Assembly: GCA_013396525.1 (NCBI GenBank)
Contig: VWYX01000863.1
Span: 124,001 to 188,000 of the forward strand
Direction: 5' to 3'
Origin: Chaetorhynchus papuensis
Lineage: Eukaryota; Chordata; Aves; Passeriformes; Rhipiduridae
DNA length: 64,000 nt
Shown here: piece after piece, positions 27,275 through 40,160 of the stretch
How the letters are laid out: every line of letters starts with the position of its first letter
Position numbering within the stretch: the stretch's first letter is position 1
Translations under genes and position numbers: made by a program
The notes under the pieces: model-generated
What the model was told of the DNA's origin: nothing
Databases searched by the model: none
Seen by the model: only the letters and a program-made list of their open reading frames with translations

Positions 27275-27440
27275 CCAGAGAAGCTGTGGCTGCCCCACCC
27301 CTGGAAGTGTCCCAGGCCAGGCTGGATGAGGCTTGGAACAGCCTGGGATAGTGGAAGGTATCCTTGCCCATGGCAGGGGGTGGAACAAAATGTGCTTTAA
27401 GGTTCTTCCCAACCCAAACCATTCCATGACTCTGTGATGA
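27275..27440 (+). mobile_element. CR1 LINE 3' fragment
   Basis: Sense orientation, ending CAACCCAAACCATTCCATGA and CTCTGTGATGA, the CR1 terminus with its octamer remnant. Confidence 0.93.
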
Positions 27441-30400
27441 CCTGGCTTGCCTTCAAGCAAATGCTTCCAAACAGGGTTGTGCAAACACACCTGAATTTTG
27501 GGTAAGTTTTTGTCATCCAGGTTTGAAAAGGACAGTTTGCATTCAAAAAGCCAAGCACCACTTACTCCAAAACTCGTAAGGAAAACCTTTGTCCCCAGCT
27601 ATGAAATAAAACAGGCAGCAAACAGCAACCAGCCTGATTTATAATTGATGTCAGGGCTGAGCTGGGTTTTTCAGGGCCCTGCAGAGCTCCCAAGGAGGAG
27701 GACAGAGCTCCTGCACCCGCCAGGAAAAGGGCTCACACCTGATACACTTTAATTACCTAACGGCACCGGGAGAGTCACCGATGCCTACTCTGCTTTGTCT
27801 CACTGTGAAAGGCTTCTCCTGCTATTAATATTCACCAGGGGAAGCTGAAATAACATCTTGTCTCCATCTGAATACTTTGAAATTATCATGGCCACACTAA
27901 ACACAACGATTTTTATTTTTTTTTCCCCCTCAAAATCCAGGACAAAAAGACACCTCTCAGCCTGCAAAGGCACCCGATGGAGCAGGGCTGGACTGCACCG
28001 AGCAACCCTCCTTTATCGTGCTGACAACCTCAACACAAATAATCCCCCTGCAGCCTGAGCCCAGAGGTCAGCCAGGGATCTAGGGCCCCAAGGCAGAAGC
28101 CACACACTGTAGTTATCCACCAGGAGCCTTTTCCATAGGATTTCTGGGCACGCTGGGGTGACCCTGAGCCTGCACCGTTCCCCCCCCCGACACGCACTGC
28201 CCGGCTGAGCCCACCCAGCTTCTGCTCAGCTCCCATCACACCAAACCACCAGCACAGCAAAAAAAAACCAGCCAGAACAACCCCCTGTCTACAGCTCCAG
28301 CCACACCATCGGGATTTCTAGGACAGCACCAGCCTCTCCCACCCTCTCGCACAAAACAGAGGCAAAAATCTCATTTTTCCCCCTGAACTGCGCTCTACGA
28401 CAGCCTGTTATTTCTGCATCTGTTAATGCTCCCAAAAAGTTGAATCCTAACACTGCATCCAACTGTAGTCTCAGCAGATTGGGAGGTTTCTCTGCCCAAA
28501 ATGAAACGTAGGTGCCATCTGTTTCAATTAGGCTAATCACAAGGAGACGTAACACTGGGAAACTCAGAGACTTTGGGTTTTTTTGAGACATTTAGAAAGC
28601 GAAGAGAAAGAAAGAGGACTGTGGTATTATTTAATACTCAGCAGTCAGCAGCACCAACAAGCTGCACAGTCTGCTGGGCAAACCTGTGCTGGAACTGCCC
28701 ACGCAGGAAAGTTCACTTTTATTTCACTGAGGTCAGAGAAAAACTTGCTATATTCGAAATTATCTAAAATTAAAAAGACACCTCAGAACTACAGACAACT
28801 CCCAAGATATTCTTGGTTAGTACCTTTTAGATATTCCACAGAACTTGGGAGTTTTTGCCTTCAAACTTCAGAAAATAAAGAAAAACATTTTAAAAAGGCA
28901 AAACCAAACAGTCCAACAGAGACACAAGCAGTTGTTAGGGAATAAACCAGAAATTTTGGAAAGAAGCAAAGTCAATATTTACCGATTCCATAGTTGAAAG
29001 CTGCTCTTCACAGGACATATATTAAAATCCAACAGAGGCGTGTCCCAAAAACGCTGTGTAATCTGAAAAACACAGGAATCGGTTCATTAGAAAATTAAAA
29101 CAAGTGAGTTTTATTCACAACACGCACACTGGATTTGAGTACATGAAGGTTACCCGGTACAAACCCTTGCCTAATCCACAAATAAACTTCCTGATAACGA
29201 CTCTGCACAAACAGTGGAATAAAAGAAAGTGTGGAAGCTCCGCCAAGCACCCACCTTGTTCCGTAACTTTCTGATAATAGGTTTTTTTTAAAAAAAACCT
29301 GCTTCAAGGTTCCTGTAACCATCTGGATGGGCTGAGAGGCATTTTATTTACAAATGAGGGTATATCATCCCCCCAAACCCTGAGCAGCTCACGAACCCAG
29401 AGAGAGGCAGGGCCAGAACGAGCTCCCGTGCCAGGAATTCATCATCCCAAACAACCCCCGTGGAATTATCCATGGCACAAGTGCTCTCTTTTCAAGCACA
29501 CCTTTGCTCTGAATAGCAGTGAATCTGTTACAAACCTCTAACTTGACTTTTCTGACCAGCTCCTGCTGTACCTTCAAGGATGTTTTTCCAGCTACAAATC
29601 CCCAAAGCGAAGTTTCTGACGCCAGGCAGGAGCCAGCAGGAGCTCCCAGCACCCAAGGCGAAGGGGAATTACATTCATTAACAGGCACATGAAAGGGCTG
29701 GCAGATTCCAAGCCCAAAACCTGCACTCTTCATTGTTCCCAAGCTGGAGGAGCTTGGTGGGATGGTGAGGGACCTGCAGGTATGGAAAGCAGCAAACTGA
29801 GGCACTGGGAGCACTGGGCCTTCCCCAGTCCCAGGGATGTTATTCTGGTCTGCTTAAACAGACGCCAGCTCCACATCCTGCTCATGCCAAACTCCCCAAA
29901 ACCCCATATTCCATCCAATCTCCAGACACTGCAAACCACACCGAGGGACACAGTGACCAATTCCTGCTCCAGTTACAGGGAAAAAAAAATCTGAATTTCT
30001 TGCCTTGCAGAGCTGGTGACAATTTTACGTTTTAGCGCTGCCCGTCACCTTACAAACAACTTCTCTGATGTAGCTGCATTTGGACAGCTGCTTTCCAATG
30101 GGATGGTTCCTTCCAAGAACCATCCAGGAGAGACTCTGAGGCCAGCTGGGACTGATACACAGTGGAGGAGATTGGGAACCCTGGGAGAGCCTTGTTTGTT
30201 TTGGGAAACTTTCACTCCCCAAAGAAAAGCCAAAGGGAAGATGTCCAGATGAGCAATGCAGCTGCATCCAGGGTAGAGCTGCTTCCAGCTGGGCTGAGGG
30301 AAGTCTTGGGAACCTCAGTGAAAAGGAAGAGGCCAAAATAAACCCCAAAACCCAGAGGAAGATGTGAAGGTGCAGAGTCCTGACTCAAAGAAAGGAATCC

Positions 30401-30770
30401 TGCAGCAGGTAAACTTTTCTCCAGATGAGCAAAATGAAAGTTTTCTGGCATTTTTCTTTGACAAGAGCAAAGGAGATACAGACCCATGGCTACCTCGTGG
30501 ATTTTTCCAAGGCTAGGGAGTCCTGGGGCACTGAGGGATCCCCTGACGGGAGCTGCAGCCCTATGGAGCATGATGGAAGTACTTGCACAGCACCTTTTCC
30601 AGCAGGATTCCCCTACTCCTTTTATCCTCTCCCCCACAGTAACAGCCACATCACTAATTAGCACTTCAACAGCAGTAAGAGAGAAACTGAGGGGAAAACA
30701 GCTGAACTTCCAACCACATTGTCTGGAAATTCAGCACTGCTACTTGCTGACAGCCGTGACTGCCACAGCA
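27441..30770. other. Non-coding stretch
   Basis: No gene recognised; contains the palindrome at 29279-29300. Confidence 0.6.
29279..29300. repeat. Perfect 22-bp palindrome
   Basis: AGG, eight T, eight A, CCT; self-complementary with no spacer. Confidence 0.9.
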
Positions 30771-30930
30771 CCATGGAATGGTTTGGGTTGGAAGGACCTC
30801 AAAGTTCATCCCATTCCACCCCTGCCATGGGCAGGGACACCTTCCACTGTCCCAGGCTGCTCCAAGCCCCATCCAGCCTGGCCTTGGACACTGCCAGGGA
30901 TCCAGGGGCAGCCACAGCTTCTCTGGGCAA
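30771..30930 (-). mobile_element. CR1 LINE 3' fragment
   Basis: CCATGGAATGGTTTGGGTTG to CAGCCACAGCTTCTCTGGGC. It is close in sequence to the copies at 57209 and 60415, so probably among the younger ones. Confidence 0.95.
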
Positions 30931-33900
30931 CAACTGTGATCAACTGTGAACAAAATTACCAAAAAGCCTACAGAAACCAGTCCCAGGACACTGATACACC
31001 ATTTTCAAGGTCTGTTTACAGCTGCTTCCTGGCCCACATACAGCAAATTTATTCATTCCTTGGCTCACATATAAACATGCATAAAGTATCGTAACGCTGA
31101 AATAGCGACCACACATGAGCCAAGTAATTTTCACAACGAACGTGGCACCATTTTTTAATGAAATTGTTATCAAATCGCTCAGGAATGCAGCAAATACTCC
31201 AGTGGGAGATGCCCAGCACAGCCTCCCTGGCTGTACGTGGTCGGGTCACTCACACAACGTTCCTGTTGCGCACAATCCAACATTTCAATTTAAACCCAAC
31301 TCCACTTCCAAAAGCCACATTATAATTAATAAACACATCTATCCATCCCATTTTCTCAGCTTTAGCTGATGAAAATATATCACTTCACAAAGTATCATCA
31401 CTGCCCCTGTCCCTCCTGGGAACTTGCAGGGCTGACCGTGGACAACACTCCAACCCTGCCGAGCTCGCGGTCACGGCACAGGAGCCATCTGCAGTGCACC
31501 ACAGCACACACTGGCCTTCCTGTGCCTCAAAATGGTCACAGAAATACCAAAAAATCAAGTGCTCAAGGTGGCCTAAATCCTTGTTTAAAACAGGTTCAGT
31601 CTTTCAAAACTTGGGATATTTTATTTTCTGTTAACGTGAAGCAACCTGGTAACTCGGGGCAAGCAGACAGTTCCACCAAAATAAATATATAAATGTTTAA
31701 ACTTCTAAGTTTTCCCGACAACTCCTGATCTTAACAATGACCACGGGGTCCCTCAGCACTTCCCCAAATTAGTGATTCTTGCTGCACCCACACACAATCC
31801 AGGACTTCACATTCAGAGCACAACACGCAACTTCTGCCAGCATTCCATCGAAAAAAATTGGGAATTACATAATTCAAACCTCCTTAATAAAAGGGTCTCT
31901 TGTAACTTCACAGAAACTAGTATTTGAAGATGGAAAACGCTTTACAATCCCAGGCTGTGACCTGAAAAACACTGGCATTAGCTATAGACTCTTCACACCA
32001 CGGTGGTTGGGATGTGGCAGCAACACCAACTGGTCCCAGCAGCGAGGTGGGAATTGGCTTCCTTGAAGGAATAAACCAGTTCTGTGCAGATGCAGAGTCC
32101 CCTGCAAGGGTCTCCGTGAAAAATGTGTTTGAGATTCAATGATTTCATACGTCTCAATATTTCTAAATTTGATCAATAATGCAGAAAGGTTCTGCTTAAA
32201 TCTCCATTTCACAGGGAGCAGGGAAAGAAGCCACTGCTGGTGTTTCATCCCAGGAAATCCACAGGCCAATATCCCCACAAATGTGTGCCTCCCCCTTAGT
32301 GTTTCTTTGAGGGAAGAAGTTGTATTTGGACCCCAAGTCAGAGTTCCAATTCAGATTTTACGGTGATCCAGAACTAAGCAGCGTAACAGGATATCAGAGA
32401 TTTAAGATTCTGGTTTAGAGCAACTTTTGAATGGAAAAAATCTCTAGGGAGTGAGAGAACCTTTTTCCACAGCACTCATCTGCTTCCCTCAAAATAATTC
32501 CAGGAAGAGACAGAATTTCAATAAGGCATCTCTCCGAGGGCTCCAGTGAAAACACACCCAGGGGAGCAGCGAGACCCACGGAGCTCCCGCTCTCAGATAA
32601 GCTCCATTACCTCCGACACAGAATCAAGGGGGAACGACTACAGCAAATTTGGAGGGAGGGGAAATTTGGAAATGTTTTCCAGTGCACTCCACTGGCACAG
32701 CTCAGTGCCTGCCTGCACAGCCTGACACAGCACAGCCACAGCTTTCACCTGCTGAAATGGGGAAAAATGCTTAAAATCCCGCTGTAATTCCAGAACCTGA
32801 GAAAAGGGAGACTGGGGAGTGGGGGAAGAACCCATAAGCAGCAGCACTACAAACCCCACAGATGTTTTCCATAAATATCCACGGGTTCCTTCCACAACAA
32901 CAGGGATTCTGTTCCTGCCTGGTTACAGCACGCAAGTCGGGTAAGAACCCCAACAAATGCTGGAGTTTGGGAGAGAAAATGTGCCACCTGCACAGAAACA
33001 GTGCAGAAATCCCTGTCTCTGGAGCTTTGTCTATCCCATCCCAGTGAGAGCCACAACAGCCATGCCCAGCACAGCAGGAAAGCTTTCCTGGCCCCCCAAG
33101 GGATGGAAAGTGACTACAGATCATCAGATTTGTGGCAACTTCCCTCAGGAGCCTGGAAAAGCACCCCCAGACTACTCCACGCAGCTCGGGACTCTCTAGA
33201 GAGAGGAGGGAAAGAAGAGGTGTTGCTCCTGTAGATCTGAAAGGGGATAAAGAGTTGTTTCCAAGAAATCCACATAAATTTGAGATAAATACCCCCCTGC
33301 AGCCTATCAGGGGCTCCCAGCACAGCCATCTCCAGACACACACACAGAGCAAACCCCCGAGTTCTGCAGCCACTCCCACCCTTCTCGAGGAGATTCCCAG
33401 CACTGGGGTGAGCTCCAGGACCTGCCTTTCACTGCAGTTTATGAATATTCCCGCAGCAATCACAAACCAGCTATGCCCAAACAGCACCAGCTACCCAAGT
33501 GAAAAGCCAAAGCATGCAGAGAATTCTAGTAGTCCTAAAAAAACCCCACCTTTCAGCGCGTTTGATTGTGACACAATTGTAGCATCAAGTAAAATTTAAT
33601 TAGATGGCTTTCAGAACAAAAGTAGGTGATAGATTCTTGGTCTTGAAGTTCCTTTATTTTGCCCTGCAGATAAGATGTATGCTGAGATCTACAGTTCTTA
33701 AAGCTTGTGTTGTCTGTGCTACTTGATAAAAAATACAAAATAACCTGATGAAGTCCTCAAAAACACAGACGCTCCTGTGGGCTGAAGAGCCCAAGGTTCA
33801 ATTTGTCCCACTGCAATAAGCACAAAGGATGGGAAAGATGTGATTCCTGGGAAACCACATTGTCCTTTAAGTGCTTTAACTGAAAGTCTGACATGGACAA

Positions 33901-34005
33901 TGCAGTCCCTGGGAACTGGGAGTTGACAGAAGCCTAAATTCAGAAATGACCAAGCTGTTTGGAGACCTCCAGTGAATTAGGAGAGGTCAAAAGCTGTGAT
34001 GACAC

Positions 34006-34165
34006 ATCACAGAATGGTTTGGGTTGGAAGGGCCCTTAAAGCTCAACTCGTTCCACCCCCTGCCATGGGCAGGGACACCTTCCACTATCCCAGGCTGCTC
34101 CAAACCCCGTCCAACCTGGCAGTGGACACTTCCAAGGATGGGGATTAAGCTCCAAGATGTTGAAC
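34006..34165 (-). mobile_element. CR1 LINE 3' fragment
   Basis: CATCACAGAATGGTTTGGGT, the standard block, then CACTTCCAAGGATGGGGATT. Confidence 0.92.
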
Positions 34166-35465
34166 TTCAGTGACCCAGTGAAGGCAAGAAGGGAGGATGT
34201 TCTCTGGAATTAAAGCCATAATTTAAAGTGAGCTCACAGCTGCTGCCACAGTTCAGGCTCCTTCTCCTTTCCATTCCTGCTAAATATGAGTGAAGTGGGA
34301 CAAACACATCCTTGCCCTCCCCAGACTGAATCCCTCCCTCCCTGTGACTTCACCACGAAGTCCCACTCAGTTCCCTCAGTACCTTCTCCTAAGGGAAGCA
34401 GGAGGGTGAACGATGCCACTAGGCCACGACGAGCTCCACTTTATTAAAAAATGAATGTGCATTTCTTACTCTGTACTCAATTTTAACACATCGAGAAAAT
34501 ACAATTTTTCAGAAGAAAAGAGTGACAGACAGACACATTTGTCACCTTCGCAGTCCCAGACATTTGCATCCGTGTAATTCCGTGGCAAATTGGATACAGG
34601 TTACTATTAATACCTGAACTATTTCCTTTCCTTTCTGAGCGCTGATTGGTGAAAAGGATGCAAGCATCCCATTTAAAAGCACACTAATTAGCCAAGGAGG
34701 AGTCAAGGAAGTCACTGTTCAGCCTTCAAGAACAGACACAGAGGAAAAAAAAAAACAGCAAACATCCATGGAGTGGATTCTGGTTGGATTCTGAGCAGGT
34801 TGAATACAACCTCCCCAGCCAAGAAAACTCTCTGTGGTGACAGCAGTGTTACAACCAGACACTTCAACAACTCAAACACAGGTTTCTTAGGAATATGCAG
34901 GTGGCAGCCCCACATCCAGGTAGGTAGGATCAGACACCATTACCTGGCTGGACAACCCAGGAGGTCCCCAGCAAGCAACATGAAAAATGTAATTGTAGAA
35001 TGTGCTCAAGTCTACAATTCCCGAGTTATAAGTGCCTTACAACCACCTCAAATTACACAGCAAAGAAAGAGCTGAAAGGAAGCACCTCCTTGATTTCCAC
35101 ACGGCATCCCTCCCCTATTGTCTGGGGCCTGGCAAGTTAAGGTCAGAATAAAAAGATTCCTTAAAAATCCCACATACACTGAAAGCACCTACAGGTTCCA
35201 CTGATCTTTCTTCCTTTCTATTCTAAGCCCTGAACAGGTTTAAGTAGCAGTTGTCATCATGAAAGAAGCTGCTCCCCTCCCACTTTCCATTCTGCTGAGA
35301 AAGGAGCATCCTGGCAGCACCAGGCACAGGTAAGGAAGGAGCAGCTGCCATCTCGCTCAGGAGCAGAAATCCAGTCTGGAAAAGGGTGTGTGAGGAGGGC
35401 ACAGGCCACCTCAGCCACATGGGATCAGAGAGCATTGCTGAATAATGAAATGACGAAATACAGTC

Positions 35466-35485
35466 ATAAATAATAATAATAATAC
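35466..35485 (+). repeat. AAT triplet repeat
   Basis: About six AAT units; a short microsatellite. Confidence 0.8.
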
Positions 35486-36319
35486 TAAAACAAGGAAGTC
35501 AAATGCCTGTTGTAGTGCCCCAACCGCTCAGAGGGGCTCGAGGGATGCAGGTTCTGCCCCTGCTCAGCTGCTGGCACCCAGCTTCTCTCTCGGGCCACTC
35601 CAGAGCTTGTCCATGAATCAAGCTGAACCTGCCAGCCCAGCAGAAAACTCCTGATGTTCCTGTGCCCGCTGCTCTGGCTCGGACCGGAGGGTGGGGGAGC
35701 CTTGCCCCCCGCAGCAGCAGCACAACCCCGCTGCGGCCGTGCCCCGACACCGCGCCCCAGGGGCGGCCACAAACGCCCGCAGAAAGGGCACAGCCCTCCC
35801 TCCCAGCACAGAGCCCTCCAAACAAACAGCACAGAGGGTGGCAAGGAAAACGCTCAGAGGACAAAAGGACGGAGTCAGGATTAAACCCAGTCCCTTGATC
35901 CCCGGCCAAATGGCCGACCCATAAGCCCACGCAACTTCCAGAGCCAATTTAAAATCCTGAGTGTGCTATACTTTAGGTTATAAAATCATATTTAGACACA
36001 CATTTTGAAGTGTTCTTTGCTCTGCTGGTGGCTAAAAACAATTCCTTTGTCATCAAATCCTGCTTCGGCAAGCTGACGTGACGTTTTTAACTCAGGAAAT
36101 AAGATAATTATGGTTCAAGGTAAACAACTACAACTGTGCATCATAAACAGTTTCTAATTTTAAGCCTGAGTCCCTCTAATGCCATCCATATTTTAAAGAC
36201 AGTTTCCTTACAAATGGTTTAGGTTGTCTGAGCAGCTTGTGACTGAGCCTGTGCTAATGAGTAGCAGCACATCCCAGGAAAACAGAGGCTGGTGGAGTAG
36301 GGGAGCTCCTGTGTCAACA

Positions 36320-36715
36320 CCATGGGATGGTTTGGGTTGGAAAGGATCTTAAAGCACATCCAGCCCCACCCCCTGCCATGACCAGGGACACCTTCCACTG
36401 TCCCAGGTTGCTCCGAGCCCCCATCCAACCTCGCCTTGGACACTTCCAGGGATCCAGGGGCAGCCACAGCTTCTCTGGGCACCCTGTGCCAGGGCCTCAC
36501 CACCCTCACAGCCAAAAATTTACTCCTAATATCTAATCTAAATCTTTCCTTCTTTCAGTTTGAAGCCGGTCCTCCTTGCTCTGCCACTCCAGGCCCTTGT
36601 CCGAACTCCCTCTCCAGCTCTCTTGGAGCCCCTTTGTCACTGGAAGGGGTTCTAAGGTCTCCCCAGAACTCTCTCTTCTCCAGGCTGAACAAGCCCAGCT
36701 CTCCCAGCCTGTCAA
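36320..36715 (-). mobile_element. CR1 LINE 3' fragment (~400 bp)
   Basis: CCATGGGATGGTTTGGGTTG through TCTAATCTAAATCTTTCCTT and TCAGTTTGAAGCC to TTCTCCAGGCTGAACAAGCC and CTCCCAGCCTGTCAAGG. Confidence 0.95.
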
Positions 36716-38192
36716 GGTAAGCCAAACATCAAAGGAGGAAAACACACTCTGAATCTTAAATAGCTGGAGAGGCAAAAGCTGCGTCTGTTGGAACACAGAG
36801 AAAACAAAGCGCCGAGACCGGAGCTACGCACGCTTACACAACCCTCGCTGCAAGTCATGCTGGATCCCAGACCTCAAACGCCCCACTGGCACAAACAGCA
36901 GCAATTCAAGTTGTAACTCGTGAAGAGAATCAGCTACTGAGCTGTTCAACACCAGGCAGCAAACGCAGCTCCAGCCCCTCCGCGCTGTGTCTAAACCGGC
37001 CCTAAAATATTCCCAAAGTTACCTGGGAACAAAGGCTGGCAGGAAAGAGCAGCAACCTGGCTGAGCCTCCAGCCAGAAAAGCTGCAGCACATGGAGTGAG
37101 CATGGCTGGAGCTGCAGGGAGGCATGGAGGGCACGAGCTGTCTGCCTTGGGCATGAATCACCGCGCTCAGAGGGAGCAGCAGCTCCAGGAGCGCTCTGAG
37201 GTGTTAGCCTGGCAGCCTCTCATCCCTCCTCATCCCAGGAAAATGTGCTAAATTTCAACCAAATGAGCCCAGCTGAAGGGGGGAAGGTGGCAGAGCAACC
37301 CAGCTCCAGTAGAGACAAAGCATTCTTACAGAGCTGTGCTGGAAGGGCCAGGAGTGGTCAGAAGGATCCCAAAAGCCAGCGGTGGGAACGCTCCTGCAGG
37401 AGCCCGAACGGCGCACGGGAATCACGTGGTGGAGCCAGTGCAGCCTGGGAGAGCTTGCTCCTCCAAAACTTTTCCTCACTAAACAATTCCAAAGCACCCC
37501 ACCCCATCGCTGCTATTGTTGTCAGAGAGGGAATTCCAACCAGAACAATGATTTCCACGACATTTTTCTGTTGGAAGAAGAAAACTGGTAACACTGCACA
37601 GCACAAACACGATCCCCACAGTAGTTCATCCAGTACCACAAGTCCCCTTCCTAAAGGGAGCAGATTAACGTGCCTGGAGTCTGCTGTGCAGCAGGGATGT
37701 ATTTTTAGATCCAAGGATCCAAAGGCAGCGAGGCGGTGGAAGCCTCCCAGGCTGGAGTTAGCCATGGGAGGTTCATCCCTCCGCACCCTGGAGAGGGCAG
37801 CTCATTAAGAGGCTGCTCAGAGCAGAAGGAAACAATTCACCCATTCCCTGAAGAAATCTCTCTTCCCACGACTGCACACAAGGCAGCTCCTCCAAACTCC
37901 CCACCCCCCCACAGCTCATCCCGATTTGCACATTTTTGGGGGAACAGTGATACATTAAAAGTGCTCCTTCCTCCCAGATCCCTGGCACAATTAATGGAGC
38001 TAAATTCAAAGCTGCGTTCATGGCACAGCATGGGATGAGCGGCTCAAAGTCAACCCGAGCGTCCACAAGACTGAAAGGAGCAGAACAACACTTTGGCTTT
38101 ATAATGTTTTATCTGCAATTAACACTTTTCTGTGAGCACTGGTAAAGCAGCATTAGCTGCTGGACAAATCCAAATGAGTGAACCTGAAAAAT

Positions 38193-38490
38193 ATCACGGA
38201 ATGGGTTTGGGTTGGAAGGGATCTTAAAGCACATCCCATCCTATCCCACCCCCTGCCATGGGCTGGGACACCTTCCGCTGTCCCAGGCTGCTCCAAGCCC
38301 CCAAGTCCAACCAGGCCTGGGACACTGCCAGGGATTCAGGGGCAGCCACAGCTTCTCTGGGCACCCTGTGCCAGGGCCTGCCCACCCTCACAGGGAAGGA
38401 TTTCTCCCTGATATCCCACCTAACCCTGCCCTATGGCAGCAGGGAGCCATTCCCTGTGTCCTGGCACTCCAACTCCTGATGAAGAGTACC
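38193..38490 (-). mobile_element. CR1 LINE 3' fragment
   Basis: ATCACGGAATGGGTTTGGGT through the GGGACACCTTCCGCTGTCCC and CAGCCACAGCTTCTCTGGGC blocks to the GAGCCATTCCCTGTGTCCTG segment. Confidence 0.95.
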
Positions 38491-39930
38491 CTCAAAGTGA
38501 AGCTTCCAAGGGAGCCAAACACATCCACGGCCACCAAAGCCACTCTGCTCTCCTGGCCACCATGAGCCAATGTTTAACCCAATTATCGGGTGCAGGAGTC
38601 CATTCCCAGGCCACAGAAGGTGACTTGGCCACATCAGCTTCTACCTACAACAGTGCCATTCATCACCAACCCTTCAGGGACACACCTTTGGGAAAAACAC
38701 CAGGCAGGTGTGCAGGGATCACTGCCTCAGACCTGGGAGCCCAAAAATGGAATAAAATGCAGGTAAAACTACAAATTAGAGAGTTTATTACGGCATAAAT
38801 TGCCAGGTATTCTGACTGTCCCATCCGAGAGCTCAGAGATGGCACTGCCTGGATGCAGATGGCCTCACCTACCCCCCTGGAGAGGTGCCTTTGGGAATCC
38901 CAAATGTGGATTTGGGGAACACAAATGCTCAATTCTGAGTATTTATGAGACAACAGGCAGAAAAGGAGTGGAAAAATAAAAATAAAGGGAAAATGCAAAA
39001 AGCCTCCACAAGACCCAGAAGTCCTGAGTTCCTGAGTAGAGCCAAGCCATTTTTCAGACTTTTATTAAAATTAGATTGGCCTTAGACTATGAATCACATT
39101 CACCCCTCGTGAGCAGCAGAAGAGCACCAACATCACCCAGTGAAAGACACAAAAATGCAGAGGGGACCAGAAGTAACCTCTATAACCAAGGCTCCTCCAC
39201 ACCCTAAGCACCCACTGAATTGAGCTTACACACCTCAAAACCCAGCTCATTTGTAACACTCACAGCAGCCACCAAAGGCAAAGCTACTAAAATCTGGTGT
39301 GTAGGTCTAGGAAAATAAAGCTTTGCTTCAGCCCTGCCTCCCCTCCTGAGCCCTTCCTCCTCCAATGCCTGAAATAGGATGTTACACTACTTGTTTATAC
39401 GCCATTACAGAAAAACATGCTGGATTTCTTCATCCTGCATTACAGAACAAAATGTTACCCAATTCCTTCTGTAAAGCACCAAGAAATAACTGTGAGACCA
39501 TATGCAGGGGGAAGCATCCACGTGCTGGAGTAATCCGGCCTTACGTAACCAGCCATGGGCGTCTGACCACAACCAGCAGCAAAGGAAGGGCCAAGCCAAC
39601 TTCCCTTTAAAACCCACCCAAAAATTCATTTTGAGGGGTCTGATTCAGGAGACAAATTAAATTCACATCTCTTAAGTTACAATTTGAGGTTTCTGCCATG
39701 AAAGTACCCAGAGCAGAGAATCCTGGGTGGTTGATTTTCTCTCCTTGAGCTCATCCCCATTAACCAAAAATGAGTCATTTGCTAATTGGTGAGTTCAATT
39801 TGAACCCATGCCACCGTGATTCTTATCTCAGTAGTTGGAAGGCAGCTCCTTCCAAGGATCCAACAAACCATGGACAAAGGCAGAGATCAGCATCCTAAAA
39901 TGTCAGGAACCTGAGCACTGATCATTCTGG

Positions 39931-40160
39931 AGATCACAGAATAGTTTAGTTTGGAAAAGCCTCTGAGATCACCAAGCCCAGCACTGCCATGCCACCAAGT
40001 GTCACATTTACACTTTTTTTAACACCTCCAGAGTGAGAGGGTCCCCTCTGAGCCTCCTTTTCACCAGGCTGAGCCCCCTGAGCTCCCTCAGCCACCCCTG
40101 GTGTTCCAGACCCTGCCCCAGCTCCCTTCCCTGGCCATGCTGTGTGGGCTCAGCTCAGAA
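39931..40160 (-). mobile_element. CR1 LINE 3' fragment (divergent)
   Basis: GAGATCACAGAATAGTTTAG, AAAGCCTCTGAGATCACCAA, then the TTTTCACCAGGCTGAGCCCC and CTGAGCTCCCTCAGCC segments of CR1. Confidence 0.8.

Larger units (their letters stand above)
30931..36319. other. Non-coding DNA between CR1 copies
   Basis: Includes a 238-codon minus-strand open frame (32771-33487), the longest gap-free frame outside the GC-rich islands that is not N-padded. It has no recognised domain and is not called a gene. Confidence 0.6.

Noticed and set aside
28289..28591. 100-codon minus-strand frame as a small gene
   Set aside because: No recognised domain, no splice or promoter support, length within chance expectation.
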